The notes under the pieces are model-generated. The model made no database searches. It saw only the letters and a list, made by a program, of their open reading frames with translations, and was not told the DNA's origin. From positions 7,316,001 through 7,380,000 of the forward strand of contig JBHGNT010000011.1 of the NCBI GenBank assembly GCA_043228905.1: a DNA stretch of 64,000 bases, read 5' to 3'. A program made the translations under genes and the position numbers. The DNA is from Azolla caroliniana (taxonomy: Eukaryota; Polypodiophyta). Of this stretch, positions 1-10,379 are shown piece after piece (positions within the stretch are counted from its first letter, which is position 1; each line of letters starts with the position of its first letter).

Positions 1-1077
1 CTCGACATATTACCAAAAAGGCACTATACATTACTTATTGCTGATATACCGTACGGATTCTGGATCACGGGTTCCATGTTCGATGATGTGCCTTTCAAGT
101 ACCCCCAGATTGAGAAGATGGTAAAGGACTTCGTAGAGTTGACCTTAGCACCATTGTGGAGGATAGTCATATTTCATAGCATGGGTCAATCATTGTCAGT
201 CACAACTGCTTTAAAGTCACGATGTCATGCAACAGAGCATATGCATTGGTGAGTTATACGTTGTTTTTTGATAATATTCTCTTAGATATGTGGTTTATAT
301 ATGTTCCATTCAAATTTTAACTCATTTGTTTTGGGTTCAATAGGATTAAAACAAATATTACACGTAGCCCTGGCGATCGTATGGTTAGTGCAGTTGAGCA
401 TCTTAGTGTGGGTTATTATGATGTAATAACGAAGAAGAAGGCTCGGGCACACGTTAATGAAAGAAACGTTGTAAATTATATAATGTGCCCAGCTGTGACA
501 AAGAAGCTTCGACATGTATCAGGTGAAAAGAGCCTTGTGAACCCTTATCAAAAACCTCAAAGATTGATCAACCGCTTAATCGAGCTCTTCTCAAACCCAG
601 ATGATTGGGTTCTGGATTTGTTCTCTGGCACAGGTATATGTAATATAATTTTAGTCTCGTTAATTTGATTAAGTTATAGACTTTCATTATTATTTTGACT
701 TCTGCACTTCTATTTTACGATCAGGTACTACTACAGCTTGTGCATTAAAAATGTTCAGAAACTGTGTCGCGTTGGAGAAGGACCCTGAACAAGTTAACTA
801 CATCAAAATGAGGATCCAAGGAATCTGGGATTGTCCGGATCAAGATCAAGAAGTCAGAGCGAAGCACATCAATGAAACAGAGAGGTTTCAGATGACTTCA
901 AGAGAGCCAATGGAACCTATAGATGAAGTCGCAGGGGACCTTGTGGACCTAGAAGATGTAATAGAATTTGAACATATGCATGGTTCAGCGGAGCAAACAA
1001 TCAATGCTACAGAGGACAATTTAGAAGAGTCCATTCATCCAGAAGAGCCCACATTGCCTGACTTGCTTATAGATTGA
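1..1077 (+). CDS. DNA N4-cytosine/N6-adenine methyltransferase-like protein (beta-class), 5'-partial
   Basis: This is the 3' part of a three-exon gene: exons <1-248, 344-633 and 725-1077, with GT donors at 249 and 634, AG acceptors at 342-343 and 723-724, and a continuous frame across both joins. The visible protein has the circularly permuted order of beta-class amino-methyltransferases (PF01555 type). A catalytic motif IV (ADIPYGF) lies near the start, then a target-recognition stretch, then a QKP-containing lead into the SAM-binding motif I, DLFSGTGTT, split by intron 2, and an ALEKDPEQ motif II. An acidic tail of about 85 residues, unlike the catalytic core, closes the protein. Such enzymes transfer a methyl group from SAM to an exocyclic amino group of DNA bases. 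Motif IV reads DIPY rather than DPPY or SPPY, so base preference and activity are open. The introns argue against bacterial contamination. The 5' end lies outside the window. Confidence 0.82.
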
Positions 1078-1768
1078 TTTCTATGGTTAGGTGTATTATT
1101 TGAACGATATTAAATGATAGACATTGACTTGTGACTATTGTTTCATTTGAACACAATTAAAACTTAAAGTTTGAGTTTATTTGGCAAAGTGTATAATTTG
1201 AATGGTATTAATGTTTTACATGTTCTTCAACCTTTCTTTGGAAAGTCTGCAAGGGTTTTTATAGATGATTTTGGCCATCAATAGTGCAAGGATGGGTCAT
1301 CTAGAAACGTTGTGTGCGGATAATCTTTAGTATTTGATTTATGTATAATTTGACTAAGTCTATAATTTTAAGGGTATTAAATGTTTATCTTTGACTTCTA
1401 CCTTCTAGAGTTATAACACTATTAAGTTTTAAAGTTTGACATATTATATGTGATTATATTATAAAATTAGCATCTATGTGATTCTTGGCGTGGGCAACTA
1501 TTTTTATCTTCGCCACAATTACGGTTCAAATGATTAAAGTTGCATATAATTCCATTCCGTTAATTTAGAATTTCACCAAAAACATGACATATGAAATATA
1601 AGACTATTGATTTTCTTGACATAAAATTATTTAGTTGAAATTTTTGCTATGTTTTAAGGAACCATGTACGCATGCGTGGTACCTTTTTGAAATTCTGCTA
1701 AAATAAGGCATATTTTAACATCTCCTCAAGATGTGAAAAAGAGAATGCGACATATTACCTGTTTCAAA
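1078..1768. other. AT-rich intergenic stretch, no gene seen
   Basis: This is the 3' flank of the methyltransferase gene. It is AT-rich with no coding frame, RNA gene or element terminus that I can recognise. Confidence 0.6.
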
Positions 1769-2218
1769 TGTCCTGGTGTTACATGATGTAACGGGTGATA
1801 ACGGCCTCCCTCCTTGGGCTATAAAAGAGAGGGAGAGGTTTTGTCAAAGGGATCACGTTTTGTAGAGGAGAAAGTGTTGCCGGACTAGAACCGAGCTCTT
1901 CTCCTCTGTCTTCTCCATAGTCGTTCTGTGCAAGTTTCGGGAGTCTCCATCTCGCGTTCTGTGTGTGTGTGTGTGTGCAGGCGTCAGAGCCTGTCACTCG
2001 CCGGTTGGCCGGTTGTAACTCCTCGATATACATATATATATATACATTCGTTCTGTCTCCATTGCTGAGGGCTAGTCGCAACTCCTGTGAATTGGTGTGT
2101 CTATGCCCGTGCGAAGCACATTCGTAGTTTCCTTCCCCTCTTCTCATTAGGTGATTTCTCGGTGCAAGGCCCCCATGGTTCCGCCTCGTTCTCCACGCAC
2201 ACACGTAACTACGCAACA
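1769..2218 (-). repeat. gypsy I-family LTR, short variant, inverted relative to the 2895 and 9489 copies
   Basis: The segment runs TGTCCTGG...GCAACA. Its reverse complement matches the first part of the gypsy I LTRs at 2895 and 9489, including the GGAACGAGGCGG block, the cytosine-rich stretch and the TATAAAAG box with the AAGGAGGGAGGCC block. It stops about 40 bp into the 207-bp unit that is duplicated in those LTRs, so it is a shorter variant. The left flank (CAAA) and right flank (CCGT) do not form a target duplication. It abuts the truncated copia-1 pol, so it is either a solo LTR whose left flank was deleted or a recombination scar. Confidence 0.72.
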
Positions 2219-2894
2219 CCGTGTTCCTACACTGTGACTTCGAAGAAGAGATGTACATGTAAAACCGGAGGGATTTGTCAAGAAAGGGAAGGAGCACCTA
2301 GTGTGCCGGTTGAAGAAGAGCTTATATAGACTGGAGCAAGCTCCGCGGCAATGGTACCGAAAGTTTAACTCCTTCATGACCGATCAGGGATACCACAAGA
2401 CATAGACCAACCACTTCATATTCGTGAAGAAATTTGACGGAGGTGGCTTCCTGATACTTCTACTGTATGTGGATGACATGCTGATCGTTGGACCGGACCG
2501 GATTAAAATCAGAAATTTGAAGAAGGCCGTGAACCAGACCTTCTCAATGAAGATCTAGGTCCAGCGAGATAGATTTTTGGGATGCACATAATCCGGAACC
2601 GATCGAAGAAGCAGTTGTGGTTGTCATAGGAAAAGTACTTGACAAAGGTGCTTCAAAGGTTCAACATGTTGGATGCGAAGCCGATCGGGTCGATACTTCT
2701 GGCAAATTGTGAACTGTCTGGAAAGTAAAGTGTGAAGACCAAGATGGAGAAGTAAGAGATGTTGAAGATACCATATGCCATTGCCATCGGAAGCTTAATG
2801 TACGCAATGGTGTGTACCCAGCCAAATATCAGATATGCAATCGGAGTGCCCAACATAATCATGAGCAATCCGGGAAGAGAACACTGGACCGCGG
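2219..2894 (+). pseudogene. copia-1 reverse transcriptase fragment (family A), 5'-truncated
   Basis: Broken frames encode the Ty1/copia reverse transcriptase from the FLHGD-like block through QWYRKF and LLLYVDDMLIVG to the YAI...GSLMYAMV block and the NPGREHWTAV stretch. The closest relative in the window is copia A at 43876-45945. Stops and frameshifts are scattered throughout. The left end is cut by the inverted gypsy LTR. The right end is interrupted at the V codon by gypsy I, and the protein resumes at 10380 with KWILRYLK. It is a dead pol remnant. Confidence 0.85.
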
Positions 2895-3779
2895 TGTCGC
2901 GTTGTTACACGCGTGCGTGGGGAACGAGGCGGGACCACCGAGGTCTTGGACCGAGAAATAGAGGAGAAGGAGGAGAACAGAAAAGCGACGGACGCACTTT
3001 CACACGCACAAACACGGGAGCACACAGGAATCACAGTCCAACGACACAGCGAAACGAGACGACTAGGAGTCCGGGTATATGAATGTATATATATCAAGAC
3101 AGTTACAATTAACAGGCCGACAAGGCGAACACCAACGCCTGTTCACTCACACACACAGAAAAGCGAGATGGAAACTCTGCCGGAAGCACACGGGCGTTCC
3201 GCGGAGCAGAGTCAGCCTCCTGAAAACCTTCGCAAAAAAAGGGCTATGGAGAGTGGTAGAGGAGAAGGGCTCAGTCCCAGTCCGGCAGCACTTCGTCCTC
3301 TCTAATGCGCGATATCTTTTTCATTCTTCTCCCTCTCTTTTATAGCTCAAGGAGGGAGGCCGTTATCAACCGTTATATCATATTAATTTTCTGTCCTTTC
3401 GGACAGAGATACACCTCGATTCTCTCCCTATTAAATGCGTGCTACCTAGGATTTCACCTCAGCCAACTTGTACCTACCTACTTACTATATAACAGAAAGT
3501 GTGCTCGCGTGTAAGAGCCGGTTTACACACGCTATACTCGAATTCCACCTAGTTCAAGGAGGGAGGCCATTATCAGCCGTTACATCACATTAATTCTCTA
3601 TCCTTTCGGACAGAGATATACCTCTATTCTCTCCCTATTAAATGTGTGCTACCTAGGATTTCACCTCAGCCGACTTGTACCTACCTACTTACTATACAAC
3701 AGAAAGTGTGCTCGCGTGTAAGAGCCGGTTTACACACGCTATACTCGGATTCCGCCTAGGGACAGTTTTCTTCACGACA
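2895..3779 (-). repeat. gypsy I 3' LTR with internal 207-bp tandem duplication
   Basis: This 885-bp LTR has TG...CA ends. It contains two consecutive 207-bp units, 3346-3552 and 3553-3759, each starting with (C/T)TCAAGGAGGGAGGCC. A polypurine tract lies immediately inside it on the minus strand. Confidence 0.9.
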
Positions 3780-3795
3780 TCCGCCCCCACCTAAC
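3780..3795 (-). promoter_or_regulatory. gypsy I polypurine tract
   Basis: On the minus strand this reads AGGTGGGGGCGGA directly against the LTR, the expected plus-strand primer site. The same tract precedes the gypsy II 3' LTR, and a related one precedes the LTR start at 30971. Confidence 0.7.
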
Positions 3796-3854
3796 CGTGC
3801 ATCCCCCAGTATGCGCCAAAATTGGGCTCTTGCTGGAGAAAACCGGCCCTAGCT

Positions 3855-5010
3855 TTACTCCTCGTCTTCCGGATCGTCATCCGCCTCAGACCGTCCGTCA
3901 TCGCCGTCCATGCTTTCCAGATCCGGCTCGCACTCATGTCGTTTCTTAAACGCTTTGACCCTCTTCCCCGCTACCGGTATTGCCATCCCTGTACCGTCGA
4001 GCTCTGCAAGATGGTAGGTCCCATTGTCGTTGGCGCTTGTCACCACATAAGGCCCGAACCACCTCCTTGCAAACTTCCGCGTTGCCTTGTGCTGGTTGTC
4101 GAGGCTGTTGTCATACACTAGGACCTAGTCTCCTTCCTCGATTTTCTTCGGTCGCAGTCGGTGAGTCCGGTCAAACCGCCCTTTGTTCTTCAACCTTGCC
4201 AATCGAAGCTTCTCCGCGGCTCGTTCCACGTCCTCCGGCCTTCACTCGAGCTGTCGAATCCATGCCGCCAGCAACTCCTCCCAGCTCATCTCGTCCTTCC
4301 AGTCTACTGCCACCCACGAGGAAACCGTCCGTTCCACCAGCATGATCGGCTTTTGTCCATACATCAGCTCTGCCGGCATAAACCCTGTCACCGAACTGTG
4401 CGTAGTTCGGTCTGCCATAGTGCGTAAGGAAGGAGCTGCGGCCAATTCCCGACCTGCCCTCCGCATGCACGCACTAACGCCTTTACGATCGGCCCGTGCC
4501 CATGTTCTACCTTCCCATTCGCCTCCGGATTGTACGTCGTAGTGAGGGAGAGTTTGACCCCTAGCCGGTCGAACAGCTCCTCGGCTTCCCGCGCATCCAG
4601 CTCTCCCCAGTCCGCCACGATCTTCCCGACGCACCCATACCGACACACCACCTCTTCGATCAGGAACCGACATACCGCCGCGATTGTCTTGTTCTGTAGT
4701 GCACGACCTTCCACCTGGTTCGTTAAGTCTTCCCGTGCAAGCACCAGGTATTGCATCTGTCCTACCCCCATCGGCATTGTCACCAAGTCCACCATCCACT
4801 TGAAATGGACCGTAGGTGGGTAGTTCGGGTGTAGCTCGTCCCGGTGCCGAACTACGGAGTGCATCTGACAGCTCTCGCAAGTCGTTACGAACCAATGCAC
4901 GTCCTGGTACAACCCCGGCCACTAGTACTTCCCTTTTAGCTTCTTGAATATGGCCCAGCCCAGGGACTCTCGTGAAATGCCGCCAGTAGTTCCTCCTGTT
5001 CTTCTTTCTT
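3855..5010 (-). pseudogene. gypsy I integrase
   Basis: Minus-strand pieces cover the zinc-binding end (CESCQMH), the catalytic core with its acidic residues (VDLVTMP, IVADWG, ANGKVEHGH) and the C-terminal region. The latter includes RKFARRWFGPYVV and NGTYHLAELDG and ends in an acidic tail. The DDE layout (D, D, E) can be followed, but frames shift between 4242-4912, 4388-4912 and 3855-4118. The spacing CRYG...IVAD...YNPEANG...ALW...TG matches fungal-type gypsy integrases as I recall them. Integrase normally inserts the cDNA copy into the genome; this copy cannot be translated intact. Confidence 0.85.
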
Positions 5011-5019
5011 TGCCACCAC

Positions 5020-5637
5020 TCAGAGCGGGACGCCGTCCCCCTTCTTCGGGTGCTTCCATATGTACCCGTCCCAAAGGAAGAATCGGTACGCTTTCTTCCG
5101 GATCCGGTTGGCCTCTTCCTTTGTCCACGCCGCGTCCGGTGTCATTGTTTTCAGGAGCCCGCCGATCTGGAGCCACTCCCCGTCATACTTGCTCTCGTCG
5201 AATTCGTTAAGCGTTGGAGTGCTCCCCTTTCTGGTTGTCATGTATGCCGCCTCGAAGAAATCTACGCCGACTTCCTCGTCCTCCGAAACCATGCCACCCT
5301 TGTTTTCGAACCTCGCCCTTGAGAGCATGTTGGCCATGGCATTGTGTTTTCTGGAAATGTGTGGTATTTCCGGATCCAGGGACTTGATGTACGCTATCCA
5401 CCTAAGCATTGCCAGGTCCGGCGTCGCGCATCCGGAAACCATGCCGAGAATCGACAGGCAGTCCGTCTCGATTATTACCTCTGTCCCAATAAGATAGTCT
5501 TTATCAGCCTTCACCGCCGAAACGATACCCCAGAGTTTGCGTTTAACCTGGGCGTATCCTCGTTTTCGCTCACTGAGGACCTTCGTGCCGAACCGGATGG
5601 GGAACCTTGTGCCAACGTCATCCTCTTTGTTGATCAC
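5020..5637 (-). pseudogene. gypsy I RNase H and connection domain
   Basis: A 205-codon open stretch contains the RNase H blocks FGTKVLSERKRGYAQVK, IIETDCLSILGMV and KHNAMANMLSRARF, followed by the linker toward integrase (WDGYIWKHP). It would degrade the RNA strand during reverse transcription. The glutamate usual at the second acidic position appears as lysine (KRKLWG), so activity is doubtful. It is out of frame with the upstream RT. Confidence 0.8.
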
Positions 5638-5846
5638 CCACCCGATCCCGGTCGGGTGTCCACCGTCACGTAGATGGGGACGGCCTTGCCGTAAGCTGCT
5701 TTACGGAGAGCTGGTGCTACCGTAAGCGCCTCCTTTAGTCTCCGGACTGACTCCATGTGCTCCGTCCTCCACTCGAACCTACGCCCTTTCTTCAATAACC
5801 CGTATAGCGGCTCCGCAACATGCGTGTAGTGCGGAATCCAGATGTG

Positions 5847-7190
5847 CTAGAACGCGCACGCCCCCAAGAATCTGCGGACCTCCGTAACCGACTCGTAGTC
5901 GTCCTTCATCGCGGAGATGGCTTCTACCTTTGCCGGAGACGGTTTCCTACCGTAAGGCCCGCACAAGTGTCCGACCACCAAGATCTCTGACTGCCCGAAC
6001 GCCGATTTTTCTCCGGAGGAGGTGAGCCTCGCACCTTCTAGTCTCCGCAACACCTTCTCGCTGTCATCGATGTGAGTCGCCACAAAATTCCGACATCCGT
6101 CCGGTCCGATTGTCTCGTCCTTTTCCTCCACCAGGCATCCCCTAATCGAGATGTCATCTAAGAATGGCATGGTGATGTCCGGGATACAATCCCTGAGCAC
6201 TTTGTTCATCGCATTCACCATGTGAGCCATCGAGTTCGTCCCTCCTTGTGGTAGGGTACACATCCGCACTAGGCCGAGAGGAGTCCGCATCGTCGTAATG
6301 TCTCTGCTCTCCGCGGCTAGTTGGAACTGATCGTACCCCGAGTACAGATCACCGATAGAGTAAATCGACCTTCCGGTGAAGGCCTCCGCGAACTTGTCTA
6401 TGGTCGGTCCGATTCCTGCATTACAGATGGTCACCTTGTTGACTAGTTGCAGGTCCTGAATGAAGCGCAGCATGTCGTTCTTCTTCGGCACCGTAAACCA
6501 TCGATTCGAATACGGGGCACTCGACAGTTCGAGGATGCCCATCTCCACCTTTTTCTTCAGAAGCTCCATCAACTTCGGGATGTGAGCTCTCGGCACCAGA
6601 ATCGGTTTGAGATTCCACAGTACATGCGGTACCGTGAAGATCACCATCGGTTCGACGATCATCGGGTCCACGCACCCGATCTCCTCCAGTGAGAACGCGA
6701 AGGTTTTCCCATGCCTTCCGAGCATTCTCCGAAACTTGTTCTCCTCTGCCGGCAGTAGAAAGCCACCCCCACCGACCTTGAGCTCCCGTAGCGTTATGTC
6801 GGTGAACCGGTGCCCTATGCCAACCGGATTTCGTAAACTTGGGTCCGACGCGACCCCTTTTATCCACTTCTCGCTGCCCTCTGGCAAGGGTGTCGCGACC
6901 GGCCTTACCTTCCGGTCCATAGTCTTGTACTTTGTACTCACGCGGGCCATCCGATCCGACCTGATCCTTTCCCCGAAGTCTGCGATGACTTCGTACATTC
7001 CCATTGAACCTACCGGAACGGTCCGGTCTTCTCTAAGGTCTTCACCGATCACCTTTCGCAACTCGCCCAAGGTGTCGTCAAAAGAGACCGCCTCCACAGC
7101 TCCACAGATTTCTTCGTTGGGGGAGAGGACTCTGCATCCCTTGAGCCGCTCCTCTGCTCGCTTCCTTTCCCGGCCGTTGACGCCGGCCAT
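5847..7190 (-). pseudogene. gypsy I reverse transcriptase
   Basis: A 447-codon open stretch contains the RT palm and fingers: VPRAHIPKLMELLKKK, NRWFTVPKKN, SIYSIGDLYSGYDQ, LPQGGTNSMAHMV and the catalytic FLDD box (MPFLDDISI) in place of the commoner YIDD. An approximately 150-residue N-terminal part includes the ITLRELKVGGGGFLLPAEE stretch, a hallmark I associate with fungal gypsy polyproteins. It is the longest surviving gypsy I frame but is shifted relative to its neighbours. Confidence 0.88.
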
Positions 7191-7465
7191 AGTACAACCA
7201 CTGTTGTCGGAGAACCAAAATTTCCTACCTATGGTAGATGTCTTCTTCCGTACTGTACATTTGTGGGGTTTTTCCAGGGTGTCTGGACTATCACGGCCCC
7301 ACGCCTTGATAGCCCTCTCTAAAACTCCCCTCGGGTTTCGCCACCGAGGGTCTCGCGGTTACGCCCATGATTTGGTTGCACCGTCAAGAACTGGACCGAG
7401 TGACGCCCGTCCTGGCTCTTGACTCTCGCGTAGGCCGAACCGTTGTCCAGCACCTTGGTCTCCAT

Positions 7466-7966
7466 TCATGCCGCCATGCTATATGGTTCTCCTAGTATAA
7501 CCGGATGCGAGGACGTCTCCTGCACGAAGAAGTGTTGGTCGATCTCGACATCGCCGATTTTCACCCGTACGTTCGGGCAGGCTCCATGTAGTTCTTCCGT
7601 AGCGCGTGTCACTGCCCGTATTTTCCAACCGTGTTTGGTGTTGATCGGCCATATCCCCCTTTTGTAGAAGTCCATGGACATCAAGTTGATTTCTGAACCG
7701 TGGTCCACCAACGCCACCACCGGCTCCTGGACATCCCCGACCTTAACAGGGGTCTCCGTGGTCGCTCTGGCCCAATGGGGCCTCGAGTAGTGGCTCTCCG
7801 CCAACTCGTCTTCTAGCGCCATGTCCTCTATGTGCGTCGTCCGCACTTCCACCGGCTTCTTCGGCTCTGGCTCCGTCGACAACCTCTTCCTCTTCACCAA
7901 GTCTACGATGGAGTCGTGGAACTCCTTCTTGGTGATCCCGAGTATTTCCCTCAACGATAGTTCCAC
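7466..7966 (-). pseudogene. gypsy I aspartic protease region
   Basis: A 166-codon stretch includes VALVDHGSEINLMS, which aligns with the retropepsin D-S/T-G loop as D-H-G, and HPVILGEPY near the C-terminus as the ILG block. Serine or threonine is replaced by histidine in the active loop. The protease would process the polyprotein. It lies between gag and RT as expected. Confidence 0.72.
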
Positions 7967-7999
7967 TTTGCTATCGAGGATACGTTCCTCTAGGACCTT

Positions 8000-9471
8000 T
8001 CATAGGTTTGTGGTCCTTTCGATTTCTGTGCTCAACCGGTACCTGGCCTTCTTGGCTTTATCCGGTGCGCCGGCCGCACCGGCCTCATTCTGCCTTTGGC
8101 TGAATCGGGTCTTGTACTGTTGCGAGGGCCCGGCCCCTTCGGTTTTACCTGCTCGCTTGTCTTCCACCAGAGCCTTGTAGTTCTGGCATGCGGCTTCAAC
8201 GAAGCCTGTCTTCTCTTCGACTGGGTTGCTCCACCCGGTTACCTCCCGGACCCGTTTTCCCGCGCAGTCCGCTTCTTCTTTCCTTAGCCGTGCGCCGGCG
8301 AGGCCTTCCAGCATCAGCGGCCAGAATCCGGCTTCGGTCGTCTTCCGGGCCTCACCACCTCCGACCCGGATCCCAGCCGACGCCGAGTAGTGGACGGTCT
8401 CCACGTGGCGAGCCGCTGCTTCTTCCATCAGTTGTTTCATTCCCCCTCGTCCGACATTCAGGTCCAGGGCCCTTTGGGTCTCGCTAGCGTGTACCCGACC
8501 ATTCCATAGGTACACCACGTTGGCTCTCATTGCCTAGGCGAAGTCCCCGCAGTCCTTTCGGTCGTGGCCGACCGCGTCGCACCACAAACACCGGTTTTCA
8601 GATAGAGGCCTTCGGTCACGGGCCTGTTCGTCGTCGTCCCTCCATGCCTGTGCAATCTGGAGGTCCTTTACCATCCTAGTCAGCTCCTCCAGAGCTGCTC
8701 CTCCGGACGAGCCTTTGAACATGCCCGTCGAAGTCGATCCGGTCTCGAGCCAGTCTCAGGTCTCTTCCCTTCGTGCTGGCGGGGTTGGCTCGAGCTTCCT
8801 CGCTGCTAAAGAGCCCGCCCATGTTGATCCTTTATCGACCCACTCTCATTGTTTGTCGAAATGGCCACAGATTCTCTTCACCATGGCCCAGTCGGCCGTC
8901 AGCCCGTCATCAGTCTCCAGCAGGAGACCCACTTGCTCCCGGTCCCTCGCATCCACCGACTTAACGAACAACAGGATACGACTTATGTCTAGTACAGTCC
9001 GGTCGAGCGCGGGAAGATGCGCGAAGCGTTCTTCAAACTCCCGGAGGAGCACCGACGCGTTTCTCCCCTTTTCAGGGGTCTCTACCCATTCCATGAATGT
9101 TGTTTTGAGAGCTGAAGCACATCATCAAGCCCGTATTTTTCGAGGAGTCGACCTTCAAACTCTTCCCAGGTCCGGCTCTTAGCCCGTACCTCGAGCACCT
9201 CCGCATGGATGCCCGACATTGCCACTCGAGGGAATCCGGTCAATCGCCTTTCTTCTGGAATGTCTCTCATTACCATTTCGGCCCGGTAGGCCTCCAAATA
9301 GCTCGTGGCGTCCTTCCCACCGAACCGGCCTATCGTGCTGAAAACCGCTTCAATAGCCCTATCGAGGGCGCTTGCGCCTTCCCGCACACTCACTATCCGA
9401 TCCACAGCCGAAGCCATGGCTTTTGCGAGATCCGACCCCCTCATCTTTCTACTCCTCTGCCGCCTGTTCAT
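8000..9471 (-). pseudogene. gypsy I gag with CCHC zinc knuckle
   Basis: Minus-strand gag begins with the methionine at 9471 (MNRRQRSRK), almost touching the candidate primer-binding site, so there is practically no leader. It includes the capsid-like stretch GRFGGKDATSYLEAY and TWEEFEGRLLEKYGL, then a frameshift near 9090, then a knuckle CLWCDAVGHDRKDC at about 8590. The last part (8000-8530) is an uncharacterised linker toward protease. Gag packages the RNA in the cytoplasmic particle. Confidence 0.78.
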
Positions 9472-9484
9472 GTCGGGTTCACCA
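9472..9484 (-). promoter_or_regulatory. candidate gypsy I primer-binding site
   Basis: On the minus strand, four bases after the 5' LTR, the sequence is TGGTGAACCCGAC. Gypsy II has TGGTGAACTCGAT at the same place. The TGG start fits pairing with a tRNA CCA end, but I cannot assign the tRNA. Confidence 0.5.
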
Positions 9485-9488
9485 AAAA

Positions 9489-10379
9489 TGTTGCGTTGTT
9501 ACACGCGTGCATGGGGAACGAGGCAGGACCACCGGGGTCTTGGACCGAGAAATAGCGGAGAAGGAGGAGGAGGAGAACGGAAAAGCGACGGACGCACTTG
9601 CACACGCACAGAGACGGGAGCACACAGGGATCACAGTCCAACGATACAGCGAAACGAGACGACTAGGAGTCCGGGTATATGAATGTATATATATCAAGAC
9701 GATTACAATTAACAGGCTGGCAAGGCGAACACTGACGCCTGTTCACTCACACACACAGAAGAGCGAGATGGAGACTCTACCGGAAGCACACGGGCGTTCC
9801 GCGGAGCAGAGTCAGCCTCCCGAAAACCTTCGCAAACAAAGGGCTATGGAGAGTGGCAGAGGAGAAGGGCTCGGTCCCAGTCCAGTAGCACTTCTTCCTC
9901 TCTAACGCGCGATATCTTTTTCATTCTTCTCCCTCCCTTTTATAGCTCAAGGAGGGAGGCCGTTATCAGCCATTACATCACATTAATTCTCTGTCCTTTC
10001 GGACAGAGATACACCTCGATTCTCTCCCTATTAAATGCGTGCTACCTAGGATTTCACCTTAGCCGACTTGTACCTACCTACTTACTATACAACGGAAAGT
10101 GTGCTCGCATGTAAGAGCCGGTTTACACACGGTATACTCGGATTCCGCCTAGCTCAAGGAGGGAGGCCGTTATCAACCATTACATCACATTAATTCTCTG
10201 TCCTTTCGGACAGAGATACACCTCGATTCTCTCCCTATTAAATGCGTGCTACCTAGGATTTCACCTCAGCCGACTTGTACCTACCTACTTACTATACAAC
10301 AGAAAGTGTGCTCGCATGTAAGAGTCGGTTTACACATGCTATACTCGGATTCCGCCTAGGGACGGTTTTCTTCACGACA
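9489..10379 (-). repeat. gypsy I 5' LTR with internal 207-bp tandem duplication
   Basis: This 891-bp partner of the LTR at 2895 has the duplicated units at 9946-10152 and 10153-10359. A TATAG box lies just before the first unit when read on the plus strand. The sequence following its right end, GCGGTCAAG, resumes copia-1. Confidence 0.9.

Larger units (their letters stand above)
2895..10379 (-). mobile_element. Ty3/gypsy retrotransposon 'gypsy I', full length, degenerate, nested in copia-1
   Basis: This 7485-bp element has LTRs at 2895-3779 and 9489-10379 (both TGTYGCG...CTTCACGACA), with coding on the minus strand. A 4-bp target duplication GCGG (2891-2894 and 10380-10383) lies in copia-1: removing the element restores the copia frame from EHWTA to VKWILRYL. 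The gene order is gag, zinc knuckle, protease, RT, RNase H, integrase, as in Ty3/gypsy. Frames are broken by shifts and stops. The two LTRs differ by roughly 5% by eye, so insertion is neither very recent nor ancient. The RT, RNase H and integrase resemble the gypsy lineage common in basidiomycete fungi more than typical plant lineages (see findings). Confidence 0.92.

Noticed and set aside
1-1077. Methyltransferase as bacterial contamination
   Set aside because: Two introns with consensus borders and exact frame continuity lie within the conserved domain.
2087-2329. 80-codon plus-strand frame at the copia-1 border
   Set aside because: It straddles the inverted gypsy LTR and the copia fragment and is only a chance frame across the junction.
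6607-7422. 271-codon plus-strand open frame
   Set aside because: It lies antisense to the gypsy I reverse transcriptase and has no recognisable motif.
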